DNA of 64,000 nucleotides from Hydnum rufescens UP504. Its lineage: Eukaryota > Basidiomycota > Agaricomycetes > Cantharellales > Hydnaceae. The DNA lies in assembly GCA_014904985.1 (NCBI GenBank), contig MU128922.1:258249-322248 (forward strand), in the 5' to 3' direction. The notes beneath the pieces were generated by a model, which ran no database searches, had not been told where the DNA came from, and was given only the letters and a program-made list of their open reading frames with translations. This document shows positions 37,001 to 49,455 of this stretch, piece by piece. Both the position numbers and the translations under genes were made by a program. Numbering within the stretch: position 1 is the first letter of the stretch; the number at the start of each line of letters is the position of its first letter.

Positions 37001-38265
37001 TGCACGAGCCAAGGACACGTCTATTCAAACGGGAGAATACAATTACAGCGAGCGCGATGTCATTCTGTACAACCTTGGCATTGGTGCTACCGAACAAGAC
37101 TTGCAATGGACCTTTGAGAACCACGACCACTTCACTGCATTGCCTACCTTCGGCGTCATCCCGCAATTTTCTGTATCATTCAGTATTCCTTTTGATTTCC
37201 TCCCTAACTACAACCCGGTTTGTTGGAGCTTCCGCCACCAAAATTTGACGACTGTGCTGACAGCCGGCATATTCCCAGGCGAAGCTTCTGCATGGCGAAC
37301 AATACCTATCTATCAAAAAGGCCATCCCCACTAGTGGCTCTCTCGTAACTACTGCTCGCTTGCTTGAAGTACTCGATAAGGGTAAAGCAGCCACTGTCAC
37401 CATCATCTCTGAAACGAAGGACAAAGTTTCTGGGGAAGTCATTTTTGAGAATCAATCCACCCTGATCCTGCGTGGTGCAGGGAGGTTTTGGTGGGAAAAA
37501 GACTGGAAAGGGTGAGTGGGCACTTTACAACATAACCCGGCGTTGACTCATGCGCCTTGGTGAGATCGTGGGGCTGCCACGTCTGCAAACCCACGTCCGT
37601 CGCGGAAGCCTGATGCTGTCGTCGGAGGAGAAAACGAGCCCTACTCAATCAGCACTGTATCGGTATGTGATTCATCGTTATAGCTTGGGATTGGTACTCA
37701 GAGATCGTTGCGTTAGATTGAGCGGTGACTATAATCCACTCCACGTAATTAGATTTTTCCACAGTCTGGATCTGGGAACTGATGTGCAATTGTATCGGAA
37801 GATTCAACCTGAATTTGCAGCTATTGGCGGGTTCGACAGGCCGATTCTCCATGGTACGTGAAAGCATCCTATGACTTCAATGGTGTCCTCGTGCTGATAT
37901 TTTGGATCGTATGACAGGCCTTGCTTCGTTTGGATTTGCTGGAAAGCATGTCTTCAACACCTTCGGAGCCTGGGATACCATTAAAGCTAGGTGAGGATAG
38001 CTTTGGAGAGGCCTTGAATTATTTAGGATGATTGATACGCCTTGTCTAGATTCGCGGGTGTGGTGTACCCGGGGAGACGCTAGTTACCTCCATGTGGAAG
38101 GATGGCGATAAAGTTATATTTGGTAAGAAGTGTCTCCTCATGGGCTGCCTTCATCCCTCGATTTAACACCTGCGTACAGAGACAAAGACGAAGGAACGTG
38201 GTTCGATCGTTCTGGCTGCGGCTGCTGCTACACTTGTATCTGGAGCAGTCAAGTCCAAGTTGTAA
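34018..38265 (+). CDS. FOX2: Peroxisomal multifunctional beta-oxidation enzyme MFE-2 (FOX2-like)
   Basis: The enzyme catalyses hydration of trans-2-enoyl-CoA and NAD-dependent oxidation of (3R)-hydroxyacyl-CoA. There are two short-chain dehydrogenase domains: the first has [16 protein letters not shown] and the Y-S-x-x-K region near 34900-34975; the second has [15 protein letters not shown] and Y-S-T-A-K (36242-36256). A MaoC-like hydratase-2 domain follows, with LSGDYNPLH (37718-37745) and GFDRPILHG. The C-terminus Ser-Lys-Leu at 38254-38262 is a PTS1 peroxisome signal. Introns are short, and one uses a GC donor (about 35330). Four places in conserved exons are out of frame by one or two bases (34965, about 37480, about 37622, about 38070), mostly beside G runs. 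Either the copy is a recent pseudogene or the consensus has indel errors; overall conservation favours the latter. Confidence 0.85.
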
Positions 38266-38970
38266 GATGTAATTCATCTGTCACTCAGCATAATAATGCG
38301 GGAGACCCCCCATTGGAATCTACGATGCTTAAGAATTTCCTTGATGTCTTTATACTGAAATATACCTCCCCTCTGGCATGAGCGACAAACAGATGATGGT
38401 TCTGAACAACTGAGATTCTTGTTCGGCCGGTACTAGTAGCTACTAGCTAGGTCCCATTCGAACTTGAGAGGATAGATTTGGTATACCCGTCTAGACCAAT
38501 ATTGATTTAGACGTCCAGTCGCATCCCCTATGGGGGCAAGGTAATTAATGGACAGATTGCGGTAATATCAGCCTAAAGTCCTTTGAGTTCGAGAACTCGT
38601 GGAGGTTGAAGCCCTTCAGATCCATTCACCCTACTCAACGAGGGTATCCAGCTCTGCCTTTTTGACGCGGATTCTTGTTTGTTTTTGATCAAATGTGCAC
38701 CAGATAAGCAGAGATGACATCTTCTTTTCAGCTTTTGTCAGAGGTTGGGTGTCGGAGGCTCAGGAATTGTAGCTGCAGAAGTCACAAGTTGCCCGATGTC
38801 GCCAGAAGTTGTCCCAAAGTCAAGCCAAGTCGAGTCGCGGCCACACTCAACTCTGTTTTCGGAGAAATCCGGACGCACGTGGCGTGTCATCCTGTGGCCA
38901 CTCGCCTGCTAATAGATCTCACCGCCGCCATTAAACTTCCGGACAATCCATCAGTTGGATCGCTCCTATC
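38266..38970. other. Intergenic between MFE-2 and the NLR
   Basis: The sequence holds no clear gene. The open frame 38714-38983 may be the 5' UTR or a first exon of the NLR, but no domain is visible in it. Confidence 0.35.
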
Positions 38971-41900
38971 ATGGCATGCATAGACCCGTCAAATCCGGCG
39001 GAAATACGGCAGGTGTATATTTCAGGTCCGCCGTCTGCTTGCATCCAACAATTTGTTTCTAACAGGCTTATTTGGCCCTCCCGACAGGTGCCGTGTGCAA
39101 CAGTCGTCTGCTACGTATATCAAAACAATATTGCCTTTACTTGCCAACCCAGCCCCGCGCGAACATCATTGGACTTCGTTCGCCCTGCTCGGAATACATC
39201 AAGGCAACACTGGATGCCGTGGCGTGGAAGGATCCCTTCGGGGAGGGTTTGTAGGTCTACTTCACGCCTGTATACTTCATGGCCCTTTATTCACACTCAC
39301 TCGGCAGCGCCGTTACTCCAACGCCTATCGGTTCCAGAGTTGATATAGATTTGCTTGAGCGCCGTTTTTGGCGTTCAGGGCGGATTGTTGCATCGTGTGG
39401 TTTGGATCTCTCCTCCATGATAGCCGAAGGTAAACCTGCTCACATTTATGCAAAGATATGACCACGCTCACGCTTGGTCTTTGTTCCTTCAGAGATCTGC
39501 CTCGATTTGAAAGATGTTGCGAACAATAACTTCGGAGTGTTGACAATACGCGTGGCATCCTCTCTCGCAACCACAAATGATGCCGTCGGGAGTGCCAGGC
39601 AGGCTGCCGGGCAACTAGGTCCGGGACCAGCGGTCGTCAACGACGCCATTCAAGTTATCGCCCCACTTGCAACAGAAATCACGGCCCAGTTCAATGCTTG
39701 GAGCCCGTTGTTGAGTCGCCTCGCCACACTTGTCAAAGTTGCCGATACAATTGCCGAGGCATGTTGCATCCTGAATCACCTCTGCCCCGCGAGCACTAAG
39801 AAGTGTTTACAAATAGATTCACCCTTGGATCAAGGTGACATGGGGAGTCGTCTCAGCAGTGTATCGGGTAAGACTAGGATCAAATTTTCTATCTGTGTAC
39901 TCTCTGATTGGTGTTCCATTAGATCCCTTCTGCCCAGAGTGACCGAGATGCGAAAGTGATGGCATTAGTCGAAGCTATGGCAGACACCTGCTCCTTTGCC
40001 GACGATGCCGAGGGGTTGGAGAAACGCTCGAAAAGAGATCAAGATATCGTCAATCAAATACTACGACAAGTAACGGAATGCGCGTATTTCATTCGGGACT
40101 ATTGCAGGGACAAGTCCTTCGGTATGTGGAATGCTGCATGTTCTACTTACTCCAAGACTGATGAATGTGGGCCACAGCCAAACGCACTGTGAAGTACACG
40201 GTTTCTCTTGTGGACGCACAGATCGATGACTACAAGGGGACCCTAGAGACTCTCAGACGGAATCTGATTGATCATGCGAACATAGAATGCTCTGTCATCA
40301 CACATCGCGTCCTAGACGTTGTGACTGAAGTCCGTGAGTGCTTCTTGAATTTCTTCAGTCAAAATCTGTGTTCTAAGACCGTGTACAGATGAGTGGGCAT
40401 TGCTCAGCGAAATAAAGTATGCCTCGGAGGCCAATCACGATCTAGATAAGGGGTGCTTATCAGGCACGCGTACCGAGATCATCGATACTATAGTGTGTTG
40501 GGCTCTCGGAGCGGATATGCCGTCATCTGATCCGAGCAGCCCGATAATGTTGAACTCCAACGAATCGTCTCGTGTACTTTGGTTGTGTGGCACGGCGGGT
40601 GCGGGGAAATCGTCGATCCTTCGCTCATGCGCGAAACGCATTTCGGACCTTGACCGTTTGGGGTCGTACTATGGATTCGACAAAAACAAGCCTCAGGCAC
40701 TAAACCTTACCAACCTCTTCAGTACGATTGCTCGGGACCTGGCTGACCTCGATGACTCCCGGAAGCAATGGCTTTTCAACGCCGTCAAAGGCAACACCGC
40801 CCTACGAAGAACCGCCAACTGCAAATTACAGTTCCAGCATTTTATCATTGCACCATTTAAGGATAACAAGGCCCTTGGGGAGACCGTTATTTTCATCGAC
40901 ACATTTGACGAGTCTGGGGATGTTGCGGCTCGTGCTGACGCGCTTCACATTCTGACAAAGCGAGCCTCAGAATTCCCTCCGGGTCTTCGAGTTGTAATCA
41001 CTTCGAGATATGAGCCCGATATCCATGATGCATTGCAGTCTCCGCTGCCACCCGGGGTTGACGTCATCCGTGTGGATGATATTCCTACCAATCAGACCTC
41101 GCGCGATATTGCGACGTATGTGCTCGATGAATTCCGTGGCGCGAATGAATTTCGAGAGAAGTACCAGACGGAGCTGAGGGACCTGATTCGGATGGCGGGA
41201 ACGTCCTTTCAGTGGGCTGCTACCGCCTGCCGCTTCATTCGCATGGATAATAAAGCTGGCGTCGGCCCGCAGGACCGGATTGCAGCGGTGCTTAATAGTG
41301 ATGTCATGCTATATAAGCTCTATGGCACCGTCATGAAGGAGCACTGCGATCCATCTGTTGAGATTGCAGTCAAACGAGTTAAATCGATCCTAGGACGAAT
41401 TATATGTGCTCAGGAGCCTTTATCATTGCAGACTCTTGTGCACCTAGTTCCACCCGACTCTATCCTCACTCCAGATGACATGGAGATACAACGAGGGATC
41501 GTGAGGCATCTCGCATCGCTCCTTAGCGGTACTCACAGTGACTATGAACCGATCGCACCTCTCCACTCGTCTTATCGTGAGTTCTTGTGTAGCCCAGAGC
41601 ATAACAAAGACTTCTACATCGACAAAGGTGAAGCAAATCAGTGCATGGCCCTTGCGTGCTTCCGCGTGATGGAGAAGAATTTGACATTCAATATTTGTCA
41701 AATTTCGACCTCCTTCCTTCGCAATGTCGCCATCCGTAACATTAAGGGACCCCTGAAAGAACCCATCCACTCTCATCTGTCTTATGCTTGTCGATACTGG
41801 GGCTTCCATGTGTCTGCAACACATACTAGTGAGGTTGCTCAGAAGCACATGCAGTCATTCTTTCAGCAGTATTTCCTGCACTGGCTGGAAGTGATGAGTC

Positions 41901-44414
41901 TTACACAGAGCTCCCCTCAAACTGCATTAGCCTCACTTAGCATCTCTCATGTGAGCACAGCTCCAATTTGGCCACATGCTAAATCTTCAGGATAATTCTT
42001 AGCATCCATTCCCCAGATTGCCACTGACCTTGTTGAGTTGCGACATGATGCAATGCAATTCATTTCCATGTTTGCAGCTGCTATTGCTACAAGCATGCCC
42101 CATATCTACCTCTCTGGCCTGACATTTGCCCCTGCATCATGTCTTGCATATCAGAGATGGGAAGGCCAATTTCCAGGAGTTGCAAAACTGGCTCAGGGGC
42201 GACTTGAGCACTGGCCAAACATTATGCTGATCTTAGAAGGACACCAGCAGGCTGTACTATCTGTTGCTTTCTCACCTGATGGCAAGCAGATTGCTTCAGG
42301 CTCTTCAGACAAGACTGTGCGACTCTGGAATGCAGAGACTGGTGTGAGCATTGGCAAGCCAATGGAAGGGCATGATAACCACATCTGGTCCATTGCCTTC
42401 TCACCCAATGGCATGCAGATTGCTTCTGGCTCCTCAGATGGGACCATACGGCTGTGGAACATGGAGACAGGTGCAAGTGTTGGTCAGCCAATGGAGGGGC
42501 ATGATCATGCCATTCGGTCCATTGCTTTCTCCCATGATGGCAAGCAGATTGTATCAGGGTCCCAGGACAAGACCATACGACTCTGGAATGTGGAGAGGGG
42601 TGTGATAATTGGCCAGCCAATAAAGGGCATGCTGATGCTGTTCAATCCATTGCTTTCTCCCCTGATGGCAAGCAGATTGCTTCTGGTTCCTTGGACAAGA
42701 CCATACGACTCTGGAATGCAGAGGGAGGTATGAGCATTGGTGCCCCCATGGAGGGGCATGATGGGCCTATATGGTCAATTGCTTTCTCACCTGATAGCAA
42801 GTGGATTGCTTCTGGCTCCTGGGACAAGACCATACGACTCTGGAATGTGGAGACAGGCACAACCATTGGCAAGCCAATGGAGGGGCATGATGGTGCCATC
42901 TGGTCCATTGATTTCTCACCTGATGGCAAGCAGATTGCTTCTGGCTCCCAGGATAAGAGCATACGACTATGGAATGCAGAAACAGGTGTGGGCATTGGCC
43001 AGCCAATGGAGGGGCATGATGGTGCTATCTGGTCCATTGCTTTCTCACCTGATGGGGAGCAAATTGCTTCTAGCTCTTTGGACAAGACTGTACGGCTTTG
43101 GAATGTGGAGATGGGTGTGAGTGTTGGCCAGGCAGTGGAGAGCCATGAAAATGCTGTTTTGTCTATTGCTTTCTCACCTGATGGCAAGCAGATTGCTTCT
43201 GGCTCCCAGGACAGGACTATACGACTATGGAATGTGGAGACAGGGGTGAGCATTGGCCAGCCAATGGAGGGGCATAATGATGCCATCTTGTCCATTGCTT
43301 TCTCCCCAGATGGCAAACAAATTGCTTCAGGCTCCCAGGACAAGACCATACAACTCTGGAATCTGGAGATGGGTGTTAGCAGTGGCCAGCCAATGGAGGG
43401 ACATGATGATGCCATTCAGTCCATTGCTTTCTCCCCTGATGGCAAACAGATTGCTTCTGGCTCCTGGGACAGGACCATACGACTCTGGAATGTGGATGGA
43501 GGTGTGAGTGTTGGCCAGCCAATGAAGGGCATGCTGCAGCTGTCTGGTCAATTGCTTTCTCACCAGATGGAAAGCAGATTGCTTCTGGCTCCTGGGACAA
43601 GACTGTACAAATCTGGGATGTGGAGAGGGGTGTCAGCATTGGCCAGCCAATGGAGGGACATGATGGTGCCATATGGTCCATTGCTTTTTCCCCTGATGGC
43701 AAACAGATTGCTTCTGGTTCCTCAGATAAGACCATACGACTCTGGAATGTGGATAGGGATGTGAAGGCTGGCCAGCTGATGGAAGGGCACAATGTTACCC
43801 CCTGGACCATTGCTTTCTCACCTGATGGCAAGTGGATTGCTTCTGGCTCCAAGCACAAGACCATACAGCTGTGGAATGCAGAGACAGGTGCAAAAGTTGG
43901 CCAACCAATGGAGGGGCATGATGGTGCTATCTGGTCAATTGCCTTCTCACCTGATGGCAAGCAGATTGCTTCTGGCTCCTCAGACAAAACCATACGACTC
44001 TGGAAGGTGATGATTGATGCAAGTAATAGCCAGCCAATTGAGGGGCAATGTACAATCCAGTCCATTGATTTCACACCTGATGGCAATTTTCCCACCTGGA
44101 ATAATACTGTCCAAGTTTCACAGTTGCCCACTCCAGAGTCCAAACACATATCCCAGTATCCAGTCCCTCTATTCCCACTCCCTCCATGCTCTTTTCAAAT
44201 TGATAATGGATGGATCTTAGGACCCAGTGGAGAGCTTATCCTTTGGGTCCCTGCTGCTTACCGTGCATCCCTGGAACACCCTCACTGTCGGATCATGGGA
44301 ACTCCCAACAATACCCAGATTGATTTCCAGCACCTTAAGTATGGGGAAGAGTGGGCAGAATGTCAAGAATTGGCTGGTGAAGCCCAGGATGTTGATGGTT
44401 CCAGGAATATGTAG
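38971..44414 (+). CDS. NLR: C2-like/helical N-terminus, NACHT, WD40 repeats
   Basis: This is a STAND-type receptor of the class linked to non-self recognition in fungi. The N-terminal exons (38971-39600) read like a C2-type beta domain (EICLDLKDV...[11 protein letters not shown]). A helical region (39600-40390) includes [11 protein letters not shown]. The NACHT domain is mostly in one open stretch, 40400-41960, with the P-loop GTAGAGKSS (40589-40615), a Walker B-like [12 protein letters not shown] (about 40887-40921) and the sensor region [11 protein letters not shown]. An intron at about 41960-42012 leads into 14 WD40 repeats of 129 bp (about 42235-44040) plus a decayed fifteenth. The gene ends with [14 protein letters not shown], the usual tail of these proteins. 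Two one-base losses inside the WD40 array (about 42625 and about 43532) shift the frame. The start is uncertain. Confidence 0.8.
42235..44095 (+). repeat. 14 near-identical WD40 repeats (129 bp units)
   Basis: Each unit encodes [23 protein letters not shown] and GQPMEGHD with few changes. Differences are clustered at the positions after SGS (S, W, Q, L) and before SIAFS (IW, IQ, IL, VL), which lie on the exposed faces of a propeller. Units 4 and 11 share the variant AAGGGCATGCTG in place of GAGGGGCATGATG and are both one base short. Confidence 0.85.
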
Positions 44415-44993
44415 ATTTCTCAACAGTATGAGTGATTGATTATACTTCCCTCAGCTGTCTTCCTTAATTTGGGTGACACTGGGTCCATGCCTCATTAGGT
44501 TATAGGCCCATAAAGGCTGGCACCTCAGTACCACCTGAAGTTATGACAACTGCAGAACCCAGTGACATCAAGTCTTGTATGCTGTGATTCACAGTTTTCA
44601 ATTTCCCAATATGGAAAGCTCAAGTCAGTGCAAAAATTTGAACCCTTGGTGCATCTGACATCCTATTTGGTGCCAAAACATGCCCTTCCAGTACACCCTG
44701 AGTACCACCATCACTGAAGCCCATGACTGTGCTGCAGCCAAAAGGCACATTGCCATTCCCTCATGGATATGGATGCCTAGGCTCAGTTTTGGTTTGGTTT
44801 TTCCCCTAACCCTGACTTGAACAACTCAGTCAACCACAAATGTATATCTGGTTAGATATTATGAGCCTTGCATTTATATAGTCTAACTAGAGGTTTTGAT
44901 GCCTGGGGCTGGCTAAGCCAGTTTCCATGATTCAGGCAGGGGCCCCTGTGTGGGACTTAGAGTGGCCACAGAACTTCAATATATTGGGTTAGG
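44415..44993. other. Intergenic, no gene seen
   Basis: This is the 3' flank of the NLR, with no open frame of note. It contains TTAGGTTATAGGCCCATAAAG near 44496, similar to the Copia LTR/primer-site junction, possibly a trace of an old Copia. Confidence 0.35.
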
Positions 44994-46328
44994 CACCTTT
45001 GTCAGTCACCTAATCTCAGACTTGCACAGTGGGCCATACAGGCTTATTGGGGATAATATGTTCCATTTATAATTATTTATTTATTATCACTATATTGTAC
45101 ATATACCACCCCTGGTCAGCAGGGTTTTGTTCAGTGGTCCCATCATTGACTTGTTTATTTATTAATTTATTTAAGAATCCAATTAATATACCACACCCAC
45201 TTGGGTGAGTGTGTGGTACAGTGCATAGAAATTAAAAAAAAAGACACTATCTAGTAGCACCACACACCTGCATTGGTGGGTGTGTGGTACTTGTGTTTGC
45301 CTGGGGTCATGTACTTTTGACTGCCAGTTTTCCATACAGTTCACAGGTGGGTTGGGGGGTTTTTGGGCATGTACTCATTTGGGGGAAGGAAGATCTAGAA
45401 TACAAAATTTAGATCAGTAAAAAGTTGAAGTGACACAAAAAGAGCAGCCTTTGCTGCTCTTTTTGTGCCATTGGGGGTGCATTACATGCCTTGTATAGAA
45501 CCACACACCCACAGTAGTGGGTGTGGTTCAGTTCTTTGTGTGGGGCATCACTGTCAGTGGGTCTCCTTTGTGGGTGTGTTATCATTGTAGGGGGCTTGCT
45601 TTGTGGGTCTTCATTTCTGGTGATACCTAGAATGAAAGATTAATAGTTAAAAAATTTAAAGCAATGCAAAAAGAGCAGCTTTTGCTGCTCTTTGTGTGCC
45701 ATTGGGTACATGAGAATTACATACCTTACATAGAACACCTCGGTCAGCCAACTGGATAGGCCTTAATAGGTGGGACAAATGCCTCATCTAGTCATCCTAA
45801 CAGGCCTATTTTTTCTTTGATGTCAATTGACAATCTTTGGATGTCAAATTGACATCTTTCTCAACACTTTGTGGACTATCTGGGGTCATCAGGCATTAGG
45901 ATTATTTGCTTATTATTATTATACTATTATATGGAGTAGTACAGTCTGTAGGCCTACACCTATGCTAAAAATCTAACACCTTGGATTCACACACATCTGT
46001 GGCAGCAGGTATGTGGGCCTTCATTTGCCCCTTCATGCAGGCCCCGGTTCATGTGTTTGCATGCCTTTGTGGCTGCATGGGGTCTTGCATTGCTGCAGCA
46101 GGTGTGTGGGCCTTCATTTGCCCCTTTGTGCAGGCCCTGGTTCATATGTTTGCATGCCTTTGTGGCTGGGTGGGTTCTCATGTTTGATTCCTGACTCCAC
46201 AATGTCAGGTGGGACACTTATGGAAAATAATCTGTTAGTTAAAGTAAAACCTGTGCAAAAAGAGCAGTGGTGGCTGCTCTTTTTGTGCATTTGTAGCTAT
46301 TAAAAAAACATACCTTATATTGGGGTGG
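44994..46328 (-). mobile_element. Array element C, truncated
   Basis: The left end CACCTTTGTCAGTCACC (44994) matches the left end of element B (56865). It is followed by the same AT-rich subterminal region and minus-strand array units: H2 near 45189, 45260, 45500 and 45989 (degenerate); H1 near 45434, 45664 and 46256. The exon at 45300-45395 is nearly the same as 57740-57845 in element B. A tandem duplication of about 95 bp lies at 46004-46190. The element is cut at 46329 by a Gypsy LTR; its centre and right side are missing. Confidence 0.7.
45736..45972 (+). mobile_element. D-type element left end inserted in element C
   Basis: The stretch starts CACCTCGGTCAGCCAACTGG and matches 50055-50190 for about 130 bp. 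It breaks an array unit just upstream of its H2 copy. No matching right terminus is visible, so it is a fragment. Confidence 0.45.
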
Positions 46329-47711
46329 TGTAAGCAGGATGGTTATTAAACCAGTCCAACTACTGTCCATGAGGTTGAGCTGGGGACAAAGGAGGGAATC
46401 ACAGAACTAATCTGGTTGTTCAGGTTCAAGTGGGGGAAGGTCTTTTGAACAGGGGAAATTGCAGTGAGCCAACAAAACCCAAGCAATTAAGTGAGAATGT
46501 GTGTTTCAGTCAAATTACCACACCCCAAGAATCTCTTCTTGAGACCTTAGTCAAAGTGTAGTTAGAATTTGATTTTTGTAGTGAGAAATCACCCAGGGAC
46601 CAGCAGCTGTTCAAGGAGCTTCAAACTGGAGGGAGGGGGAGAACTACTGAATTTGTGTGCTAGCTGCACCTAATATACAATCCATACTTCGACTCAATAG
46701 AAAGTGAAAAAGTCGGACTTAAGGGACACACAGAAAAAAATAAATGAAGTTAAAATCTTCAAAACTGATGGAGATATTCCAATTTCAAGATAAAAGGGGA
46801 GATTGACACATTACATCCTATTCCTCCTTCAAACCTGGACAAGTTCCCTTAAGGAGAAGTGGAATAGGTCGCCCTGAGGGTCTTCTCCATTGGACATAAG
46901 AGGGCCAGAAGTAATTTGCTATTTTGAATGGTGGAGCAAAGGGGGAGTCATGGGGAGGGAGTTGTCTTGTGAAAAATGGAGTTTGTGTCCGCTCATTTTT
47001 CCCTTGGTACCGTTTGATGCGCATTTTCAACAGCTTTCAGGGTGTGGTACTTGCAAATGAATCCAATAAGAATTGGCTTCGAAAATAAAGAAATACTCCT
47101 TTAGAGTATGAATCTTGGAAAGATAATGGTACAGAGACCGCATTTTTGATCCGTTTGTTTCGTGTTCAGTACCGTTCGATAGGTATGATTCGTATCTTTC
47201 TGGGTGCAGTCGTTCCGAGTCGATCTGATCAAAACTGATGGAGAAATTTGAAAAATACTCCTTTAGAGTAGTGCAGCCCCTATCTGGATCATGTGATGGA
47301 TCCATGAGTCCAGAATCAGAACTAGGCCCAGTCCATGTCATTACATAATCACAATTTGTTGCCCTTAAGGCAATAGGATGACTTGAAAGAGCAGGCAAGT
47401 CATCCAGTCTTGAAGAAGGATGGCAAGTTGAATTGCCTTGTCCAAGAAAAATGGACTTGATGTGGGGCATAAACTGCCCCTTTTTGAAGAGGACTGTTGA
47501 AGTCTGATGGATAGTCAATAAATTGACTGGTGTTCATGGTAAGGAAATGAGGTGATATTATGAGCTGGAAAGGGGTAGGAATCCAATTGATTTCTTGAAT
47601 AAATGAATGACAATAAATTTAAATGAGTATGGTGACATATAATTGATTTGTTTGAAAGGGAAATAGGCCTCAGATGAGGATTCTATGGTGTAGGGATTTA
47701 TCCCTCCAACA
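46329..47711 (-). repeat. Solo Gypsy-1-type LTR, reverse orientation
   Basis: This is the reverse complement of the Gypsy-1 LTR, from TGTAAGCAGGATGG to GGGATTTATCCCTCCAACA. The flanks GGTGG and GCACA are not duplicates. It joins array element C on the left to an unrelated ORF on the right, which suggests recombination between two LTRs at different sites and loss of the sequence between. Confidence 0.8.
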
Positions 47712-47845
47712 GCACAACCATGCTGAGTGCAACTGTGCTGAGCACAACTGTGCTGAGTGCAACCATGCTGAGTGCAACTGTGCTGAGTGCAACTGTGTTG
47801 AGCAAGACCATATTGAGCAAGACTGTGTTGAGTGCAATCATGCTT
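47712..47845 (+). repeat. 15-bp minisatellite
   Basis: About nine imperfect units of the type TGCTGAGTGCAACTG. Both strands stay open through it, a consequence of the unit length being a multiple of three. Confidence 0.8.
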
Positions 47846-49455
47846 TTGCCTCATTTGTCTCTTGTCCTTCTCATGTTCAGTATCCCCACTCTCGTGCAAG
47901 GTCACCTGTTCAACATTCACAGTCCCCTGTTGGTCCCTCATGTCTTGCCCACTTGGGTTCTTGCTGTCCTTTGGGTTCTCCTCACCATTGTTCATGGTCC
48001 AGTGATCATTGCTCATACTCTCCTGGCCATTATTTGCTGTCTGTCCATCACTTGTGTTCTCGTGAACATTGCCTGTATTCTCATGGTGGCTCCTCTTCTT
48101 CTGACCATGCCCTGCATTCTCCTGCTCGTGACAGGCATTCTGGTGACCACTTGCCCTCTCTTGGCCCTCATTTGTGTTCCCCAATGCATCATTCACCCCC
48201 CCTGGCTTCCCCTCGCATTCCCCCTCCTGATCAGGACTTCCCCTTGGTTCAGGGGCTCCACCATGATTGGCTGGAGCCAGAAAACACCATGTTGGAGGAT
48301 CAGGCTCCAGAGGTGCAGACAGACAGTCAGCTGCCTGGCCCTGTGTCCTCAGACCATGATCATGACACATCCATGCAAGTGGATGTGCGACAAGTGGGCT
48401 TGCCAGTCTCTCCCAAGGATTCACCCATCATTCCTTCCAGTGAATTTGATGATCTCAACATTCAGACTGATGACAATGGACAGCCAGGCACAGAGAGTAA
48501 TGAAACTGCCAAGGCTTCTCCAGTGAATCTGGATCCTCCTGTTTTTGTTGGCAATTGGTTCTGCATTGAGTTCTCTGGCATTACTGGTGATGTGAACACC
48601 AGGGAAGTCTTCAAGTGTCTTTCAGAAGACCACTTATTTGGTGTTCATGTCCAGAAGAACAAGGGAGGAAAGGGCCTAGCACACCTCAAGAAGGTCATGT
48701 TGGCCTTCAAATCACAGCTGTGATGGGATGCTGTGCTCTCTTGTTTCTGGAACTCCCCTGGATCTAGGCTGTTTGACTTTGAGGAGGCAACCGAAATTGC
48801 AGTGGCACACCAGGAGTCCATTGCTTCCTTTTGATGGGTGTTGGGTCCAGACTATGTCAAAATGTGCTATGCACACCAGCAATCTGCTGATGACTTGACA
48901 TTGATGCTGGAGAATGCCCCTGCCTGCAGAGAGATTGGCAATCTTCACATGCTTCATCTCTTTCCACCCCCACTTGAAGGAGACTCAGGAATATGGACCT
49001 TCATTCGATACTGTTTCCTGGACTTGCATCATTTTCCTCCATTGGTTGCAGATGAGGTTGAATATCCACAGCGCATGTTAGATCAAGTGGAATTCACCAT
49101 AGCATGGTTTCTGGCTACACTTGACCAGGAATATGATGTTATACAGTGCTGCTTGAAGATGATTGTGAGTGCTCACATGGATTGGTGCAACCAGAATCTT
49201 TTGGCATTCTGGGTGCCACTTTATATCACTCATGGACCATATGATGTTCTGGTTCATGAGCTTGGACGAATGGCAAAAACCACTGTGGCTGCAGGCAATC
49301 AAGCTGTATCATATTCCCGACCCTCCCATCCATGCTGTATGGAAGCATTTGGATTCCTTGACTCCCAAGTCTGGTTCATTGAATGGGACTCATCCTCTCC
49401 ACACCCCACCCTCTTTTTAAAGGCCAGTACACCCATGTTCAGTGGGCCACGATAA
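47712..49455 (+). pseudogene. Long unrecognised ORF, possibly retroelement gag
   Basis: One frame is open over about 580 codons apart from TGA at 48721 and 48832, both where CGA would restore Arg. It begins with a 15-bp tandem repeat (47712-47845) encoding an Ala-Glu-Cys-Asn/His pattern (AECNCAEHNCAECNHAECNC). A His/Ser/Pro-rich region follows, then an acidic linker, then a folded-looking part (WTFIRYCFLDLHHFPP; LDQVEFTIAWFLATLDQEYD). I know no family for it. A Gypsy RT piece lies 0.3 kb downstream on the same strand, so it may be that element's first ORF. Confidence 0.5.

Noticed and set aside
42193..44149. Long minus-strand ORFs opposite the WD40 array
   Set aside because: They arise from the 129-bp repeat unit read on the opposite strand.
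22350..44414. Biosynthetic or metabolic gene cluster
   Set aside because: Endopolyphosphatase, MFE-2 and the NLR act in different processes and no shared pathway or regulator is visible.
47558..48424. 288-codon minus-strand ORF with Gln/His/Cys repeats
   Set aside because: It is a shadow of the plus-strand ORF through a 15-bp repeat and starts inside a Gypsy LTR.
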